Of a DNA stretch of 64,000 nt, positions 17,856 to 25,290 are shown piece after piece; within the stretch, counting starts at the first letter, position 1, and every line of letters starts with the position of its first letter. The DNA is taken from positions 3,819,001 through 3,883,000 of the forward strand of contig NZ_LT907975.1 of assembly GCF_900217235.1 (NCBI RefSeq), written 5' to 3'. Below the pieces are notes generated by a model, which had not been told where the DNA came from, did no database searches, and saw only the letters and a program-made list of their open reading frames with translations. Both the position numbers and the translations under genes were made by a program. This DNA comes from Pseudodesulfovibrio profundus. Lineage in GTDB: Bacteria; Desulfobacterota; Desulfovibrionia; Desulfovibrionales; Desulfovibrionaceae.

Positions 17856-18266
17856 TTACCCAAGTGGGCAGATCGCCGCGTCTGGCACAAACCCTTGACA
17901 GTGGAGTTCAAAGTTTTTGAATGGGTCGGCGGTGGCCGGGATATTCCAAGGGATATTTTTCCTATGCTTCCTGACCTCTTCCCGCCTCTGCCGTGCCTTC
18001 CTGTTGTTTTCCAAACTGAGGTGTCTGAGATGCTCTTTTTGGCAATCTTCACTGCCGCATGTAATTTGCTTCTCTCTGGCAGTTTCAAAGGGTTTGCCAC
18101 AGATGATGCACTCGCGATTGTAAACTTTAGTCCCTCGTTTCTTGCGGTACTGGTCACGGATGCGGATTGACTTGCAGATATCGGAGCAAACTATCTGCAC
18201 ACCGCTGTTGGGCAAAAACTCTTTCTTGCATACGGCGCAAAGCCTTTTCTTTTTCATGGCTGCCAT
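17856..18266 (-). CDS. Double zinc-ribbon phage protein, 136 aa
   Basis: Two similar metal-binding units, CAVCKKEF...CSDIC near residues 10-31 and CIICGKPF...CGSEDC near 53-74, are followed by a long basic helix rich in Arg/Lys. A nucleic-acid-binding role is plausible from this layout. The ATG at 18266 overlaps the upstream stop (TAATG). Confidence 0.7.
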   Translation of the reverse strand: MAAMKKKRLCAVCKKEFLPNSGVQIVCSDICKSIRIRDQYRKKRGTKVYNRECIICGKPFETAREKQITCGSEDCQKEHLRHLSLENNRKARQRREEVRKHRKNIPWNIPATADPFKNFELHCQGFVPDAAICPLG

Positions 18267-18454
18267 TATTCTGCCCTCGTGAAAGCCAGTCCGTTACCGA
18301 AAACAACTGGGATGCCGCTCATTATTTCAAGCCATTTGACCCTGGCGCGTGCAGGAGAGAAGCCATTGCCAACCAGAATGGCCATGGCGTTTTCCTTATT
18401 GAAGGTCAACTCGCGTTGAACGCCGTCTATTTTCATTGTGATTGCCGCTTGCAT
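18266..18454 (-). CDS. Hypothetical phage protein, 62 aa
   Basis: Begins MQAAITMKIDGVQRELTF. GGGAGG four nt upstream fixes the start at 18454, which also overlaps the upstream stop. The sequence ARARVKWLEIMSGIPV suggests a small helical domain. Function unknown. Confidence 0.6.
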   Translation of the reverse strand: MQAAITMKIDGVQRELTFNKENAMAILVGNGFSPARARVKWLEIMSGIPVVFGNGLAFTRAE

Positions 18455-18639
18455 TAGACCTCCCTCATTCCCATTTCTCGCCGCCAACGCTTGGCGCGGT
18501 TGATGTTTGTCTTGATGGTGTTGCTTTCGCATATGAAACACGCTTGGCCTTGGCTGTGATGGATAAAGCCGCAAGTGGTGCAGAGACGGCAGCGGCGATC
18601 ATCAGAAAATTTGCGCTTGATTAATTCGAAAATACCCAT
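18454..18639 (-). CDS. Zinc-ribbon phage protein, 61 aa
   Basis: CRLCTTCGF and CFIC form a likely zinc ribbon, and the C-terminus is very basic (AKRWRREMGMREV). AAGGAG upstream of ATG 18639. Nucleic-acid binding is likely but unproven. Confidence 0.6.
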   Translation of the reverse strand: MGIFELIKRKFSDDRRCRLCTTCGFIHHSQGQACFICESNTIKTNINRAKRWRREMGMREV

Positions 18640-18640
18640 G

Positions 18641-18838
18641 CTACTTGCTCCTTTTGAAGTTAGCGCAGTCCCTGGCCTTCCAAATCGGGTCAAAGTTTGA
18701 CGGATAATCAAACCAGCCGTTTGCTACTCCGTGTGCAACTCCCTCCATTGCAGTGTCAGGATTGACGCACTTCTTGTGTGCGCTATGAGTAAGCGGCTTG
18801 CAGTGCGCACAGTGGTAACATTCATCGTTTTTCTGCAT
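18641..18838 (-). CDS. Cys-rich phage protein, 65 aa
   Basis: Begins MQKNDECYHCAHCK, with further Cys and His. Start chosen at ATG 18838 with GGAG ten nt upstream; this overlaps the preceding gene by 17 nt. Function unknown. Confidence 0.5.
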   Translation of the reverse strand: MQKNDECYHCAHCKPLTHSAHKKCVNPDTAMEGVAHGVANGWFDYPSNFDPIWKARDCANFKRSK

Positions 18839-18971
18839 TGTCTTTACGCTCCATGGTTTCCCTGTCGGCGTGGTCGTTGGCTTCCCGCTCGTAATCATCA
18901 AGAGAGTTGTACCAACGCCCGTTTATGAAGTACTCGCCAGTTGACCCGTCATAATAAGGCGTGCGCCCCAT
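18822..18971 (-). CDS. Hypothetical phage protein, 49 aa
   Basis: Begins MGRTPYYDGSTGEYFING, with an acidic/basic tail. GGAG six nt upstream supports ATG 18971 over the ATG four codons earlier. Function unknown. Confidence 0.45.
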   Translation of the reverse strand: MGRTPYYDGSTGEYFINGRWYNSLDDYEREANDHADRETMERKDNAEKR

Positions 18972-19172
18972 TTTGTTCTCCATTTCCAGTTTGAAATTTA
19001 GCCGGGGTTTATGGCCTCCCGGCAAGGATCACGAGGAGTAGGTATGGCTATGACGATACAGAAAGCCTCGTAGCAAACACTCTCGTCATACCGCCCGTTT
19101 TTCGTTGCCCCTCCTAATCACGGTCTTTCACGCTTTCACCGAGGCTGACACGGCGCCGGTCTTGTTGGGAAA

Positions 19173-19748
19173 TTAGTATTTAGCCCAGTCAACTGCCTCT
19201 TGGCGGCTGATGAAAAAGTGGATGCCGTTGGTGCATTCAATACGCGGGTCGTCATTGTACAAGTCGGGGTAAACAGTTTCTCCAACGGTGTAGATAAATG
19301 ACCCGTCCATCCACCCTCCGCATTGCTTTTTAGGTTCGCCGTCTGAGCCGACAATTTCCAACACCTTGACAAATTCAGCCCGACATTTACGCGACCCGAT
19401 TGCGGTCAGACGCTTGGCGAGGTCAGGGATTTCTATTTTAATAATGTCGCCATGCTTATTTGATTTCCAAGCGATAAAGGCGCCTTCTTCCGGGCAATTT
19501 CTGGTGACGGCCGCAATTTTTTCGAGGTATGCGCCTCTGAGGTATGCGCCTCTGAGGTATGCGCCTTCGAGGTTTGCGCCTTCGAGGTATGCGCCTCTGA
19601 GGTCTGCGCCTCTGAGGTATGCGCCTTCGAGGTTTGCGCCTTCGAGGTCTGCGCCTTCGAGGTATGCGCGTTTACCGCCAGGCTCACCAAGCACCCACTT
19701 TTTATGAATTTTCAAAACTTCTGCGAGTTCTTCTTTAAGTCTTTTCAC
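19173..19748 (-). CDS. Pentapeptide-repeat protein with C-terminal DUF5758-like domain
   Basis: 191 aa. A helical N-terminus (1-25) is followed by about ten A(Y/D/N)L(E/R)G pentapeptide repeats (residues 28-76), predicted to form a short right-handed beta-helix. The C-terminal domain ends [16 protein letters not shown], as in phage proteins I know as DUF5758. Pentapeptide proteins can mimic DNA (Qnr/MfpA type), but this solenoid is short. It is the first gene behind the candidate leftward promoter, so it would be made early. Confidence 0.8.
   Translation of the reverse strand: MKRLKEELAEVLKIHKKWVLGEPGGKRAYLEGADLEGANLEGAYLRGADLRGAYLEGANLEGAYLRGAYLRGAYLEKIAAVTRNCPEEGAFIAWKSNKHGDIIKIEIPDLAKRLTAIGSRKCRAEFVKVLEIVGSDGEPKKQCGGWMDGSFIYTVGETVYPDLYNDDPRIECTNGIHFFISRQEAVDWAKY
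19524..19670 (-). repeat. 15-bp tandem repeats coding the pentapeptide solenoid
   Basis: About ten head-to-tail copies of a 15-bp unit of the type GAGGTATGCGCCTCT / GAGGTTTGCGCCTTC (plus strand). Each encodes one pentapeptide. The copies differ at only two or three positions, so unit gain or loss by slippage is likely. Confidence 0.9.
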
Positions 19749-19860
19749 CGTGCCCCTCCCGTAATTGAATTGTTACTCGTTGCCTCTTGTTGTTTCCAAC
19801 ACTCGCTTTGGCCGTGCTTCCGTCTGGAGGAGCGGGGTTCGCTGCGTTGTTGAGAATAAG

Positions 19861-19888
19861 GTTATGCTAATTAGAAATTTATTGTCAA
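19861..19888 (-). promoter_or_regulatory. Candidate leftward early promoter (PL-like) with repressor operator
   Basis: Minus strand: -35 TTGACA (19883-19888), a 16-bp spacer, and -10 CATAAC (19861-19866). The spacer contains the operator-like TGCTAATTAG (19865-19874 on plus), the sequence also found in the rightward promoter. It lies 113 nt upstream of the pentapeptide-repeat gene and would drive the leftward operon down to int. Confidence 0.6.
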
Positions 19889-19944
19889 TAAATAAATTCT
19901 AAATAGAAAACGCTAGGCAAAAAAAAGAGGGGAATGGTTCGTGG

Positions 19945-20562
19945 CTACAGGAAAATGTACAAAAAAATAGATACGGCTACCAAAGATCGAAAAATAGGGG
20001 TGCTAACAGCAAGGGCCTCATACCATTTCCAATCAAGCGAAAAAACGTTTTTAAGGTCGCCTCTGTGTACGTCTTCAACGTTAATGGGGGCAGTAAAGTG
20101 TAAGTCCTCTATTTTTCCAACCATGGCCCTTACTCGTTGCGGGACATTAAAAAACAGACGGGCTCTCCAATTAAAAAGGCGAGAATATGCTTTTGTGTCC
20201 TGCTCGGTCCATTTATCAGTCTGTGATAAGAGCTTTTTATTTAAGGAGTAGCACTTATTGGTGGCAATAATTTTGGCTTCTTCTATATCTTCACCTTGGC
20301 TCGGGATAATTTCAATTAACCAAAAGAAGGTCTTTTCAAGAACATGCATAAGTGCCTTGTAAACCAAAGAAAAAACAAACACTCCTCCTTCAAAGAGGAC
20401 ATAGGCCAAAAGTATTTGGTAGTACCATACTTTTGTCCATGCGTCTGAGAGAACTGCAGAGAAAGGTATAGCTGCATAGGGGGCAATGACAGCGAGCGTA
20501 GCCAGTGGAAGTGATAAAAGCCAAAACAGCTTTTGGGCCCTATAGTCGAGCATCCCGAACAC
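19945..20562 (-). CDS. Membrane protein co-transcribed with the repressor (rexAB-like position)
   Basis: 205 aa, no recognised family. Hydrophobic segments at about residues 11-37 and 45-70 and at the C-terminus (about 183-205) flank a charged, probably cytoplasmic, middle domain. The GTG start at 20562 directly follows the repressor stop, with AGGA eight nt upstream, so it should be expressed in the lysogen. The place between the repressor and the leftward promoter is that of lambda rexA/rexB. A role in superinfection exclusion or abortive infection is therefore inferred, not shown. Confidence 0.7.
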   Translation of the reverse strand: MFGMLDYRAQKLFWLLSLPLATLAVIAPYAAIPFSAVLSDAWTKVWYYQILLAYVLFEGGVFVFSLVYKALMHVLEKTFFWLIEIIPSQGEDIEEAKIIATNKCYSLNKKLLSQTDKWTEQDTKAYSRLFNWRARLFFNVPQRVRAMVGKIEDLHFTAPINVEDVHRGDLKNVFSLDWKWYEALAVSTPIFRSLVAVSIFLYIFL

Positions 20563-21300
20563 TTATTTGTTCCTCACATCAGACCACGCCCACACCACTC
20601 GACCGCCTATGGCGCGGTTTATGTCGCCGCTGTAGTCCCGCCCTAGCCAATAGGATGTGGGCGGGTACATCTTGTTGTCTGAATAAAATATGAATTCATG
20701 GTCACCGTCACGCTTTTGGACGTTAACACGTTTGATAGCGCAAGCTCCATCCGGCTCACAGACCAACCATGTCTTGGCAGGGGAGGCCATGGGGTCACGG
20801 TCTGATTTATCTATTAGTAATATGTCACCGGGGTGAAATGTCGGCTCCATAGAGTCTTGCCCCTTGCCTATCTTCACGGCAATGAGGTTGCGTTTTAACC
20901 CTACGGATTCATGACCCTTCCAGACCATTATCCAGCCTTCAACGCTGTCCTCTGGTATGAGGCCCGGTCCGGCTGCAACAGCCTCCTGAGCAAGAGGGAC
21001 AGCCATGTAGTCAGCGGCGGCAAGGCCGTTTGCATGGGCCGCGTTTACGGTCTGAGCATCAACAAAACAGACATCTTTGGTCGGCATGTTCTCGTCGGCA
21101 CCAGGCATAACTATCTTTGCCCCCACTCCGTCCAACAATTTGAGCATAGTGTCAGATCGGACATGTTTCCCATTATAAAGCTTAGACACTTGAGACGGGT
21201 CTATACCGACCATCTCTGCCAGCCGCTTTTGGTTGAGCCCGTGCCCTTCGGCCCACTCTTTAAGTCGCTTCCCAAATAAATTGCTCATCAGGCTCAACAT
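20563..21300 (-). CDS. Phage repressor, CI/LexA type with S24 peptidase domain
   Basis: 245 aa. N-terminal XRE helix-turn-helix (LNQKRLAEMVGIDPSQVSKL, about residues 24-43) and C-terminal S24 self-cleavage domain with Ser in GQDSMEP and Lys in CAIKRV. RecA-triggered autocleavage and SOS induction of the prophage are expected. GGGAG five nt upstream of ATG 21300 fixes the start. Predicted operators are the TGCTAATTAG sites next to it on both sides. Confidence 0.92.
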   Translation of the reverse strand: MLSLMSNLFGKRLKEWAEGHGLNQKRLAEMVGIDPSQVSKLYNGKHVRSDTMLKLLDGVGAKIVMPGADENMPTKDVCFVDAQTVNAAHANGLAAADYMAVPLAQEAVAAGPGLIPEDSVEGWIMVWKGHESVGLKRNLIAVKIGKGQDSMEPTFHPGDILLIDKSDRDPMASPAKTWLVCEPDGACAIKRVNVQKRDGDHEFIFYSDNKMYPPTSYWLGRDYSGDINRAIGGRVVWAWSDVRNK

Positions 21301-21322
21301 ACGCTCTCCCTTTGTTTTGGCA

Positions 21323-21367
21323 AGTGCTAGATAGAAACCATCGCTTGCAAATGAGTGCTAATTAGCA
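21323..21367. promoter_or_regulatory. Repressor operators in the divergent control region
   Basis: Two same-direction sites AGTGCTAGATAG (21323-21334) and AGTGCTAATTAG (21354-21365), 31 bp or about three helical turns apart. The second is part of a perfect 12-bp palindrome TGCTAATTAGCA (21356-21367). A third copy sits in the leftward promoter at 19865-19874. Confidence 0.65.
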
Positions 21368-21373
21368 TATTAT
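21345..21373 (+). promoter_or_regulatory. Rightward early promoter (PR-like)
   Basis: -35 TTGCAA (21345-21350), a 17-bp spacer and -10 TATTAT (21368-21373). The palindromic operator TGCTAATTAGCA occupies the spacer, so repressor binding would block polymerase. The transcript would begin near 21380 and carry the structured leader RNA before the ERF gene. Confidence 0.75.
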
Positions 21374-21511
21374 TCCTCCTAGAAAAACTCCCCGAAGGGA
21401 ATTCCCATTAACAGTTAATTAAGTCTTTTTGTGAAAAAAAGCAAACATAACAGGCTCTTACTCTAGAGAAAGTACGAGTAAAAGTCTAGAGAATGGAGAG
21501 AGGAAACAATA

Positions 21512-21862
21512 TTTTGAGAACTGGGTTGGCAAAAAAGAGAGGTGCGGGAACGGTTATGCCGGGTCACAACGGCAACCCCGCCCCGCAGTTAGGAGAGTTG
21601 AGGGTTGGTCTCAATTGCTCTCCGTACCTGTCCATAATGGGCGAATCGTTGACTCACTTGCGGCTGGCTTTATGTGTCGTGACAGTTTCAGGCCAGTACC
21701 CCGCAAGAGTTCGTCAATTTCATCGCCTAGGAACACCTCCAACTCATAAGTGCGGAAATGATGATTTCCATGGAGCGTGCCTCCTTCTTACAAGTCTGGC
21801 CTTCGGGCTTGGTGCTGCAATTAGCACACAGAAGGGGTTTAAGTCCAGCCCAGTTCTCAAAA
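21512..21862 (+). ncRNA. Highly structured leader or non-coding RNA, about 350 nt
   Basis: A closing stem pairs 21512-21529 with 21845-21862 (18 bp including one U-G that would be A-C on the other strand). Inside are a composite hairpin 21543-21587; GGAGAG-TTGAG / CTCAA-CTCTCC at 21592-21623; a long arm 21649-21717 (TTGAC, CTTGCGG and CTGGC pairing in order); GGAAAT/ATTTCC at 21754-21769; and a forked arm 21783-21835 with a C(UUCG)G hairpin and GTGCT/AGCAC. A 138-codon frame here looks non-coding. A 16-bp direct repeat brackets it. No known RNA class is recognised. Confidence 0.65.
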
Positions 21863-21939
21863 CTACTCACAAGCCGTTAATTCCCTGCCGCTGCCCAGGA
21901 GCGGTGTAATAATTTAGAGTCTAGAGAATGGAGGGTTTT

Positions 21940-22641
21940 ATGGAAACTCAAGTGGTCAAGGTTGAGAAAAACGAGGCTCAAGTTGCCCCGACAAACATGG
22001 TTATGGAAGCCATGCAGCGCGGTGCAACTCCTGAGCAAATCGAGAAGTTTATCGGGATGCAGGAGCGCATAGAGAGGCGCGAGGCTGAGAAGGCGTATGT
22101 GGCGGCAATGACCGCTTTCAAGGCTAACCCGCCGAAGATTTTCAAGGACAAACACGTTGCTTTCGGTAACACGAAGTACAACCACGCAACCCTTGCAAAT
22201 ATTACAACGGTTGTCGGTGCGGCTCTGGCAGAGCATGGATTGACTGCAAGCTGGCAGACCGACCAAGACGAGGCAAAAATTGTTGTTTCGTGTCGTATCA
22301 CGCACATTCTCGGTCACTCCGAATCAACCACACTTCACACGATGCCTGATAACAGCGGCGGCAAGAACTCCATTCAAGCTATCGGCTCCGCTGTTACCTA
22401 TCTTCAACGGTACACGCTCCTCGCGCTTTGCGGCCTTGCCACACATGAGCATGAAGATGATGGGGCAATGTCAGAGCCTATCAATGATGAGCAACTAGCC
22501 ACCATTGAGGACATGATTTCTGAGTATGGCGTTGACCGTCCAAAGTTTTTGGGATGGTGTAAGGTTGGGAAACTCAGCGACATAAAGGCCGCAGATTTCA
22601 AAAAGGTGTTAGCTGCTCTCAAGTCAAAGGCTCCAAAATGA
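21940..22641 (+). CDS. ERF-family single-strand annealing protein
   Basis: 233 aa recombinase that anneals complementary single strands, as Erf of P22. The ERF core spans about residues 30-180, with NTKYNHATLANITTVV, ILGHSESTTLHTMP and AIGSAVTYLQRYTL (typical ERF signature). Start at ATG 21940 with GGAGG five nt upstream; another ATG at 21928 lies within the 16-bp direct repeat. It overlaps the exonuclease gene by 4 nt (ATGA), so the two are coupled. Confidence 0.92.
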   Translation: METQVVKVEKNEAQVAPTNMVMEAMQRGATPEQIEKFIGMQERIERREAEKAYVAAMTAFKANPPKIFKDKHVAFGNTKYNHATLANITTVVGAALAEHGLTASWQTDQDEAKIVVSCRITHILGHSESTTLHTMPDNSGGKNSIQAIGSAVTYLQRYTLLALCGLATHEHEDDGAMSEPINDEQLATIEDMISEYGVDRPKFLGWCKVGKLSDIKAADFKKVLAALKSKAPK

Positions 22642-23249
22642 TTGCCGTAACCGACTTTGAGCAAGGCACGCCTGAATGGTTTGCGGCAAGGGCTGGCGTT
22701 CCGTCTGCATCCTGCTTTGACAAGATCGTGACGAGCAAAGGCAAGCGGTCGACGCAGCGCAAGGCGTACATGTTTCAATTGGCCGGTGAAGCCATCCTTG
22801 GCGAAAAAGCCGAGAGCTACACAAACGCGGCTATGGAACGCGGCATTGAGTTGGAATCAGAGGCACGCGACCTTTACGAGTTCATCAATGACGTGAGCGT
22901 CGAAGAGGTGGCGCTTTGCTTCGGTGATGATCGCAAACTATGGTCATGCTCTCCTGACGGGCTTGTCGGTGAAACCGGCGGGATTGAGATCAAGTGTCCA
23001 AAGATTCACACCCACGTTGAATATCTGGTCGGCAATAAACTTCCTACAAAATACTTTCAGCAAGTCCAGGGCTCACTGTTCGTCACCGGGCGTGAGTACT
23101 GGGATTTCATGTCCTATTTCCCCGGCCTGCCGCCTCTCATCGTGAGGGTGGATCCGGATCTGGAATTTCACGCCAGCTTGAGCGCAGAGCTTGAATGTTT
23201 TTCGGCTGAGTTGGCTGACATCATAAATATCATCAAGGAGCGTCAGTAA
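22638..23249 (+). CDS. YqaJ-like phage exonuclease
   Basis: 203 aa, lambda-exonuclease/YqaJ recombinase family. It has GTPEWFAARAGVPSASCFDKI at the start (quoted part GTPEWFAARAG), an acidic catalytic core with SPDGLVG and GGIEIKCPK (the D...ExK nuclease motif near residues 108-121), and a C-terminal helix. It resects ends for the ERF annealase encoded just upstream. Confidence 0.92.
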   Translation: MIAVTDFEQGTPEWFAARAGVPSASCFDKIVTSKGKRSTQRKAYMFQLAGEAILGEKAESYTNAAMERGIELESEARDLYEFINDVSVEEVALCFGDDRKLWSCSPDGLVGETGGIEIKCPKIHTHVEYLVGNKLPTKYFQQVQGSLFVTGREYWDFMSYFPGLPPLIVRVDPDLEFHASLSAELECFSAELADIINIIKERQ

Positions 23250-24472
23250 TGAAGATCGTTAATCTTGAATCCCAAAATGTCAAAAGGTTGAAAGCGGTAT
23301 CAATCTCACCGCAAGGCAATTCTGTTGTCATCGGAGGAGACAACGCCCAAGGGAAAAGCAGCGTGCTTGACTCTATTTTCATGGCCCTTGGTGGGAAGTC
23401 AGCGCAAGGTCAACGGCCTGTCAGGGACGGGGAAGAAAAGGCTACCATCAAGTGCGACTTGGGAGAACTTATGGTGACAAGAACGATCTCGCCAGACGGC
23501 AAGACGACCGTAAAAGTAAAAAATGCAGAAGGCGCGACATTTTCCAGCCCCCAGGCAATGCTTGATGCGTTATCTTCAAAATTGACATTTGACCCTCTCG
23601 CCTTTGCCAGTGAAAAGCCTGGTGCTCAGCTTGAAACACTCAAAAGCCTTGTTGGTCTTGACTTCTCTGATCTCGATGCCGAGCGCAAGCGGCTTTATGA
23701 AAGGCGTACTGAGATTAACCGAGCAGGAAAGGAAAAGGCTGCACGGCTTGACGGGATGAAGCAACACCTCGACGCCCCAACCGAACCAGTGTCTGTCTCT
23801 GGTCTTATGACAGAGTTGAGTGGAGCTGAATCTCAAAATGCATCGAATGACCGCAAGCGCAAAGAGGCTGAAGAAAGGGTAGAGAGAATCGCTACTCTCA
23901 AGGAAGAAATCGAAGTCTTGACCAAGAAGCTTGCTGACGTTGAGCAAGAGCATGAAGGCAGCGCTGAAGCCTTGTCTTCTTTGGTGGACATAGACACTCA
24001 GGCTATCCGCGACAAAATAGCACAGGCCGACACTATTAACGCCAATGTTCGCGAAAATGCCGCCTACGCCGAAGAGAAGTCAACACTTGAGGAATTACGA
24101 GTCGAAAGCAAAGCGCTCACTGATGCCATCAACAATATTGATAAACAGAAGGCCGATGCCATGGCCGCCGCTGAGTTCCCAGTTGATGGCCTCTCCTTCG
24201 ATGAAAGCGGCGTGATTTACAACGGCGTTCCCTTCTCCCAAGGCTCCAGTGCCGAGCGCCTTCTCGTTTCGCTTCACATGGGCATCGCCATGAATCCCGA
24301 ACTCAAGGTGCTGTTGATTCGTGACGGATCCTTGCTCGACCCTCAGAGCCTCGCAATGGTTGCCAAGGCTGCGGAAGAGGCAGACGCACAGGTTTGGATT
24401 GAGAGAGTCAGTAAGGGCGAAGAGTGCAGCGTCATCATAGAAGACGGACAAATCATAAAGGAGCGTCAGTAA
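23249..24472 (+). CDS. SbcC/RecF-like AAA ATPase
   Basis: 407 aa. Walker A GGDNAQGKSSVLD near residue 29, a coiled-coil region (about 190-310), and a C-terminal segment with the ABC-like signature FSQGSSAERLLVSL and LKVLLIRDGSLLD in the Walker B/D-loop position. The coiled coil is far shorter than in SbcC/Rad50. It starts on a TAATG overlap with the exonuclease and ends on one with ssb, so it acts in the phage recombination module. Confidence 0.85.
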   Translation: MKIVNLESQNVKRLKAVSISPQGNSVVIGGDNAQGKSSVLDSIFMALGGKSAQGQRPVRDGEEKATIKCDLGELMVTRTISPDGKTTVKVKNAEGATFSSPQAMLDALSSKLTFDPLAFASEKPGAQLETLKSLVGLDFSDLDAERKRLYERRTEINRAGKEKAARLDGMKQHLDAPTEPVSVSGLMTELSGAESQNASNDRKRKEAEERVERIATLKEEIEVLTKKLADVEQEHEGSAEALSSLVDIDTQAIRDKIAQADTINANVRENAAYAEEKSTLEELRVESKALTDAINNIDKQKADAMAAAEFPVDGLSFDESGVIYNGVPFSQGSSAERLLVSLHMGIAMNPELKVLLIRDGSLLDPQSLAMVAKAAEEADAQVWIERVSKGEECSVIIEDGQIIKERQ

Positions 24473-24966
24473 TGGCAGGAAGCTTGAATAAAGTAATGAT
24501 AATTGGCCGATTGGGGCGTGACCCTGAGTTGTCCTATACACCCAACGGCGCGGCGAGATGCAAATTCTCCGTGGCCACGGATGAAGGATACCGCGACAAG
24601 CAGACCGGCCAGAAGGTTGACAAAACTGAATGGCACAACGTTGTGGCCTGGAACAAGACCGCAGAGTTTTGCGGTAACTATCTCGGCAAAGGCCGCTTGG
24701 TGCTCGTCGAGGGCAGCCTTGAAACCCGCAAGTGGCAGGACCAGAACACCGGACAAGATCGCTACATGACCGAGATCAAGGCGTTCAATGTTCAGGGACT
24801 GGACAGCGCGCCACAACAGCAAGGCGGTGGACAACCTCAGCAACAGCCGACAACCGGACAGGCGCCACAACATGGTGGTTATCAGCAACAGCCACAGACG
24901 CAGCGGGAAGCTGCCGGTCAAGGGTTCCCGTCTGATGCGTCGGCCATGGAAGATGTGCCATTTTAG
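24472..24966 (+). CDS. ssb: Single-stranded DNA-binding protein
   Basis: 164 aa. OB fold in residues 1-110 (LNKVMIIGRLGRDPELSY, TEWHNVVAWNKTAEFC), a Gln/Gly/Pro-rich linker, and the acidic C-terminal tip MEDVPF used to recruit partners. TAATG overlap with the upstream ATPase. Confidence 0.95.
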   Translation: MAGSLNKVMIIGRLGRDPELSYTPNGAARCKFSVATDEGYRDKQTGQKVDKTEWHNVVAWNKTAEFCGNYLGKGRLVLVEGSLETRKWQDQNTGQDRYMTEIKAFNVQGLDSAPQQQGGGQPQQQPTTGQAPQHGGYQQQPQTQREAAGQGFPSDASAMEDVPF

Positions 24967-24975
24967 GAGGTTACA

Positions 24976-25290
24976 ATGAGTGATCAAGTAATTAATCTTG
25001 CTCATTTGGCTAATGCCAAAACCCGAACAGGCGAGTTGGATAGGCAAATCAATGATTGTCTTCATATGCTTGAAGATTTGTCACTGAATGCCGCTCAACT
25101 TGTCAAGGTGGCTGCCCGGCTCCGAGACCTTAGACGAGAGCGTCGGTATTGGCGTGAGCTTTGGATACTGCAAAACAAAATTGGAGCAGCAGCAACAAAG
25201 GGCTTGGCCCAATGGATCACATGCCGCAAAGAGCGGGAGGTTCGATACAAAAATGAATCTGAAGAATCAGCTAAGAGGTTGTTCGGATGA
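24976..25290 (+). CDS. Hypothetical phage protein, 104 aa
   Basis: All-helical, rich in Arg and Leu; begins MSDQVINLAHLANAK. AGGAGG seven nt upstream. It sits between ssb and the ERCC4 nuclease, overlapping the latter by 4 nt, so a role in recombination or replication is likely. Family not recognised. Confidence 0.65.
   Translation: MSDQVINLAHLANAKTRTGELDRQINDCLHMLEDLSLNAAQLVKVAARLRDLRRERRYWRELWILQNKIGAAATKGLAQWITCRKEREVRYKNESEESAKRLFG

Noticed and set aside
19524-19670. Evenly spaced short repeats resembling a CRISPR or minisatellite array
   Set aside because: They are 15-bp head-to-tail units without spacers and code a pentapeptide solenoid in frame. No CRISPR array was seen anywhere in the window.
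21600-21780. Minus-strand short frame with coding-like text (near FLGDEIDELLRGTGLKL)
   Set aside because: It lacks a normal start with a ribosome site, stops soon, and lies across the long hairpin arm; the closing-stem wobble pair favours plus-strand RNA.
21512-21862. Structured RNA as a group I or group II intron
   Set aside because: No conserved intron core, no domain V-like hairpin, no catalytic or splice-site signature and no interrupted gene could be recognised.
21493-21909. 138-codon plus-strand frame in the structured RNA region
   Set aside because: Composition is unlike the phage proteins, there is no family, and the DNA is explained better by perfect RNA helices throughout.
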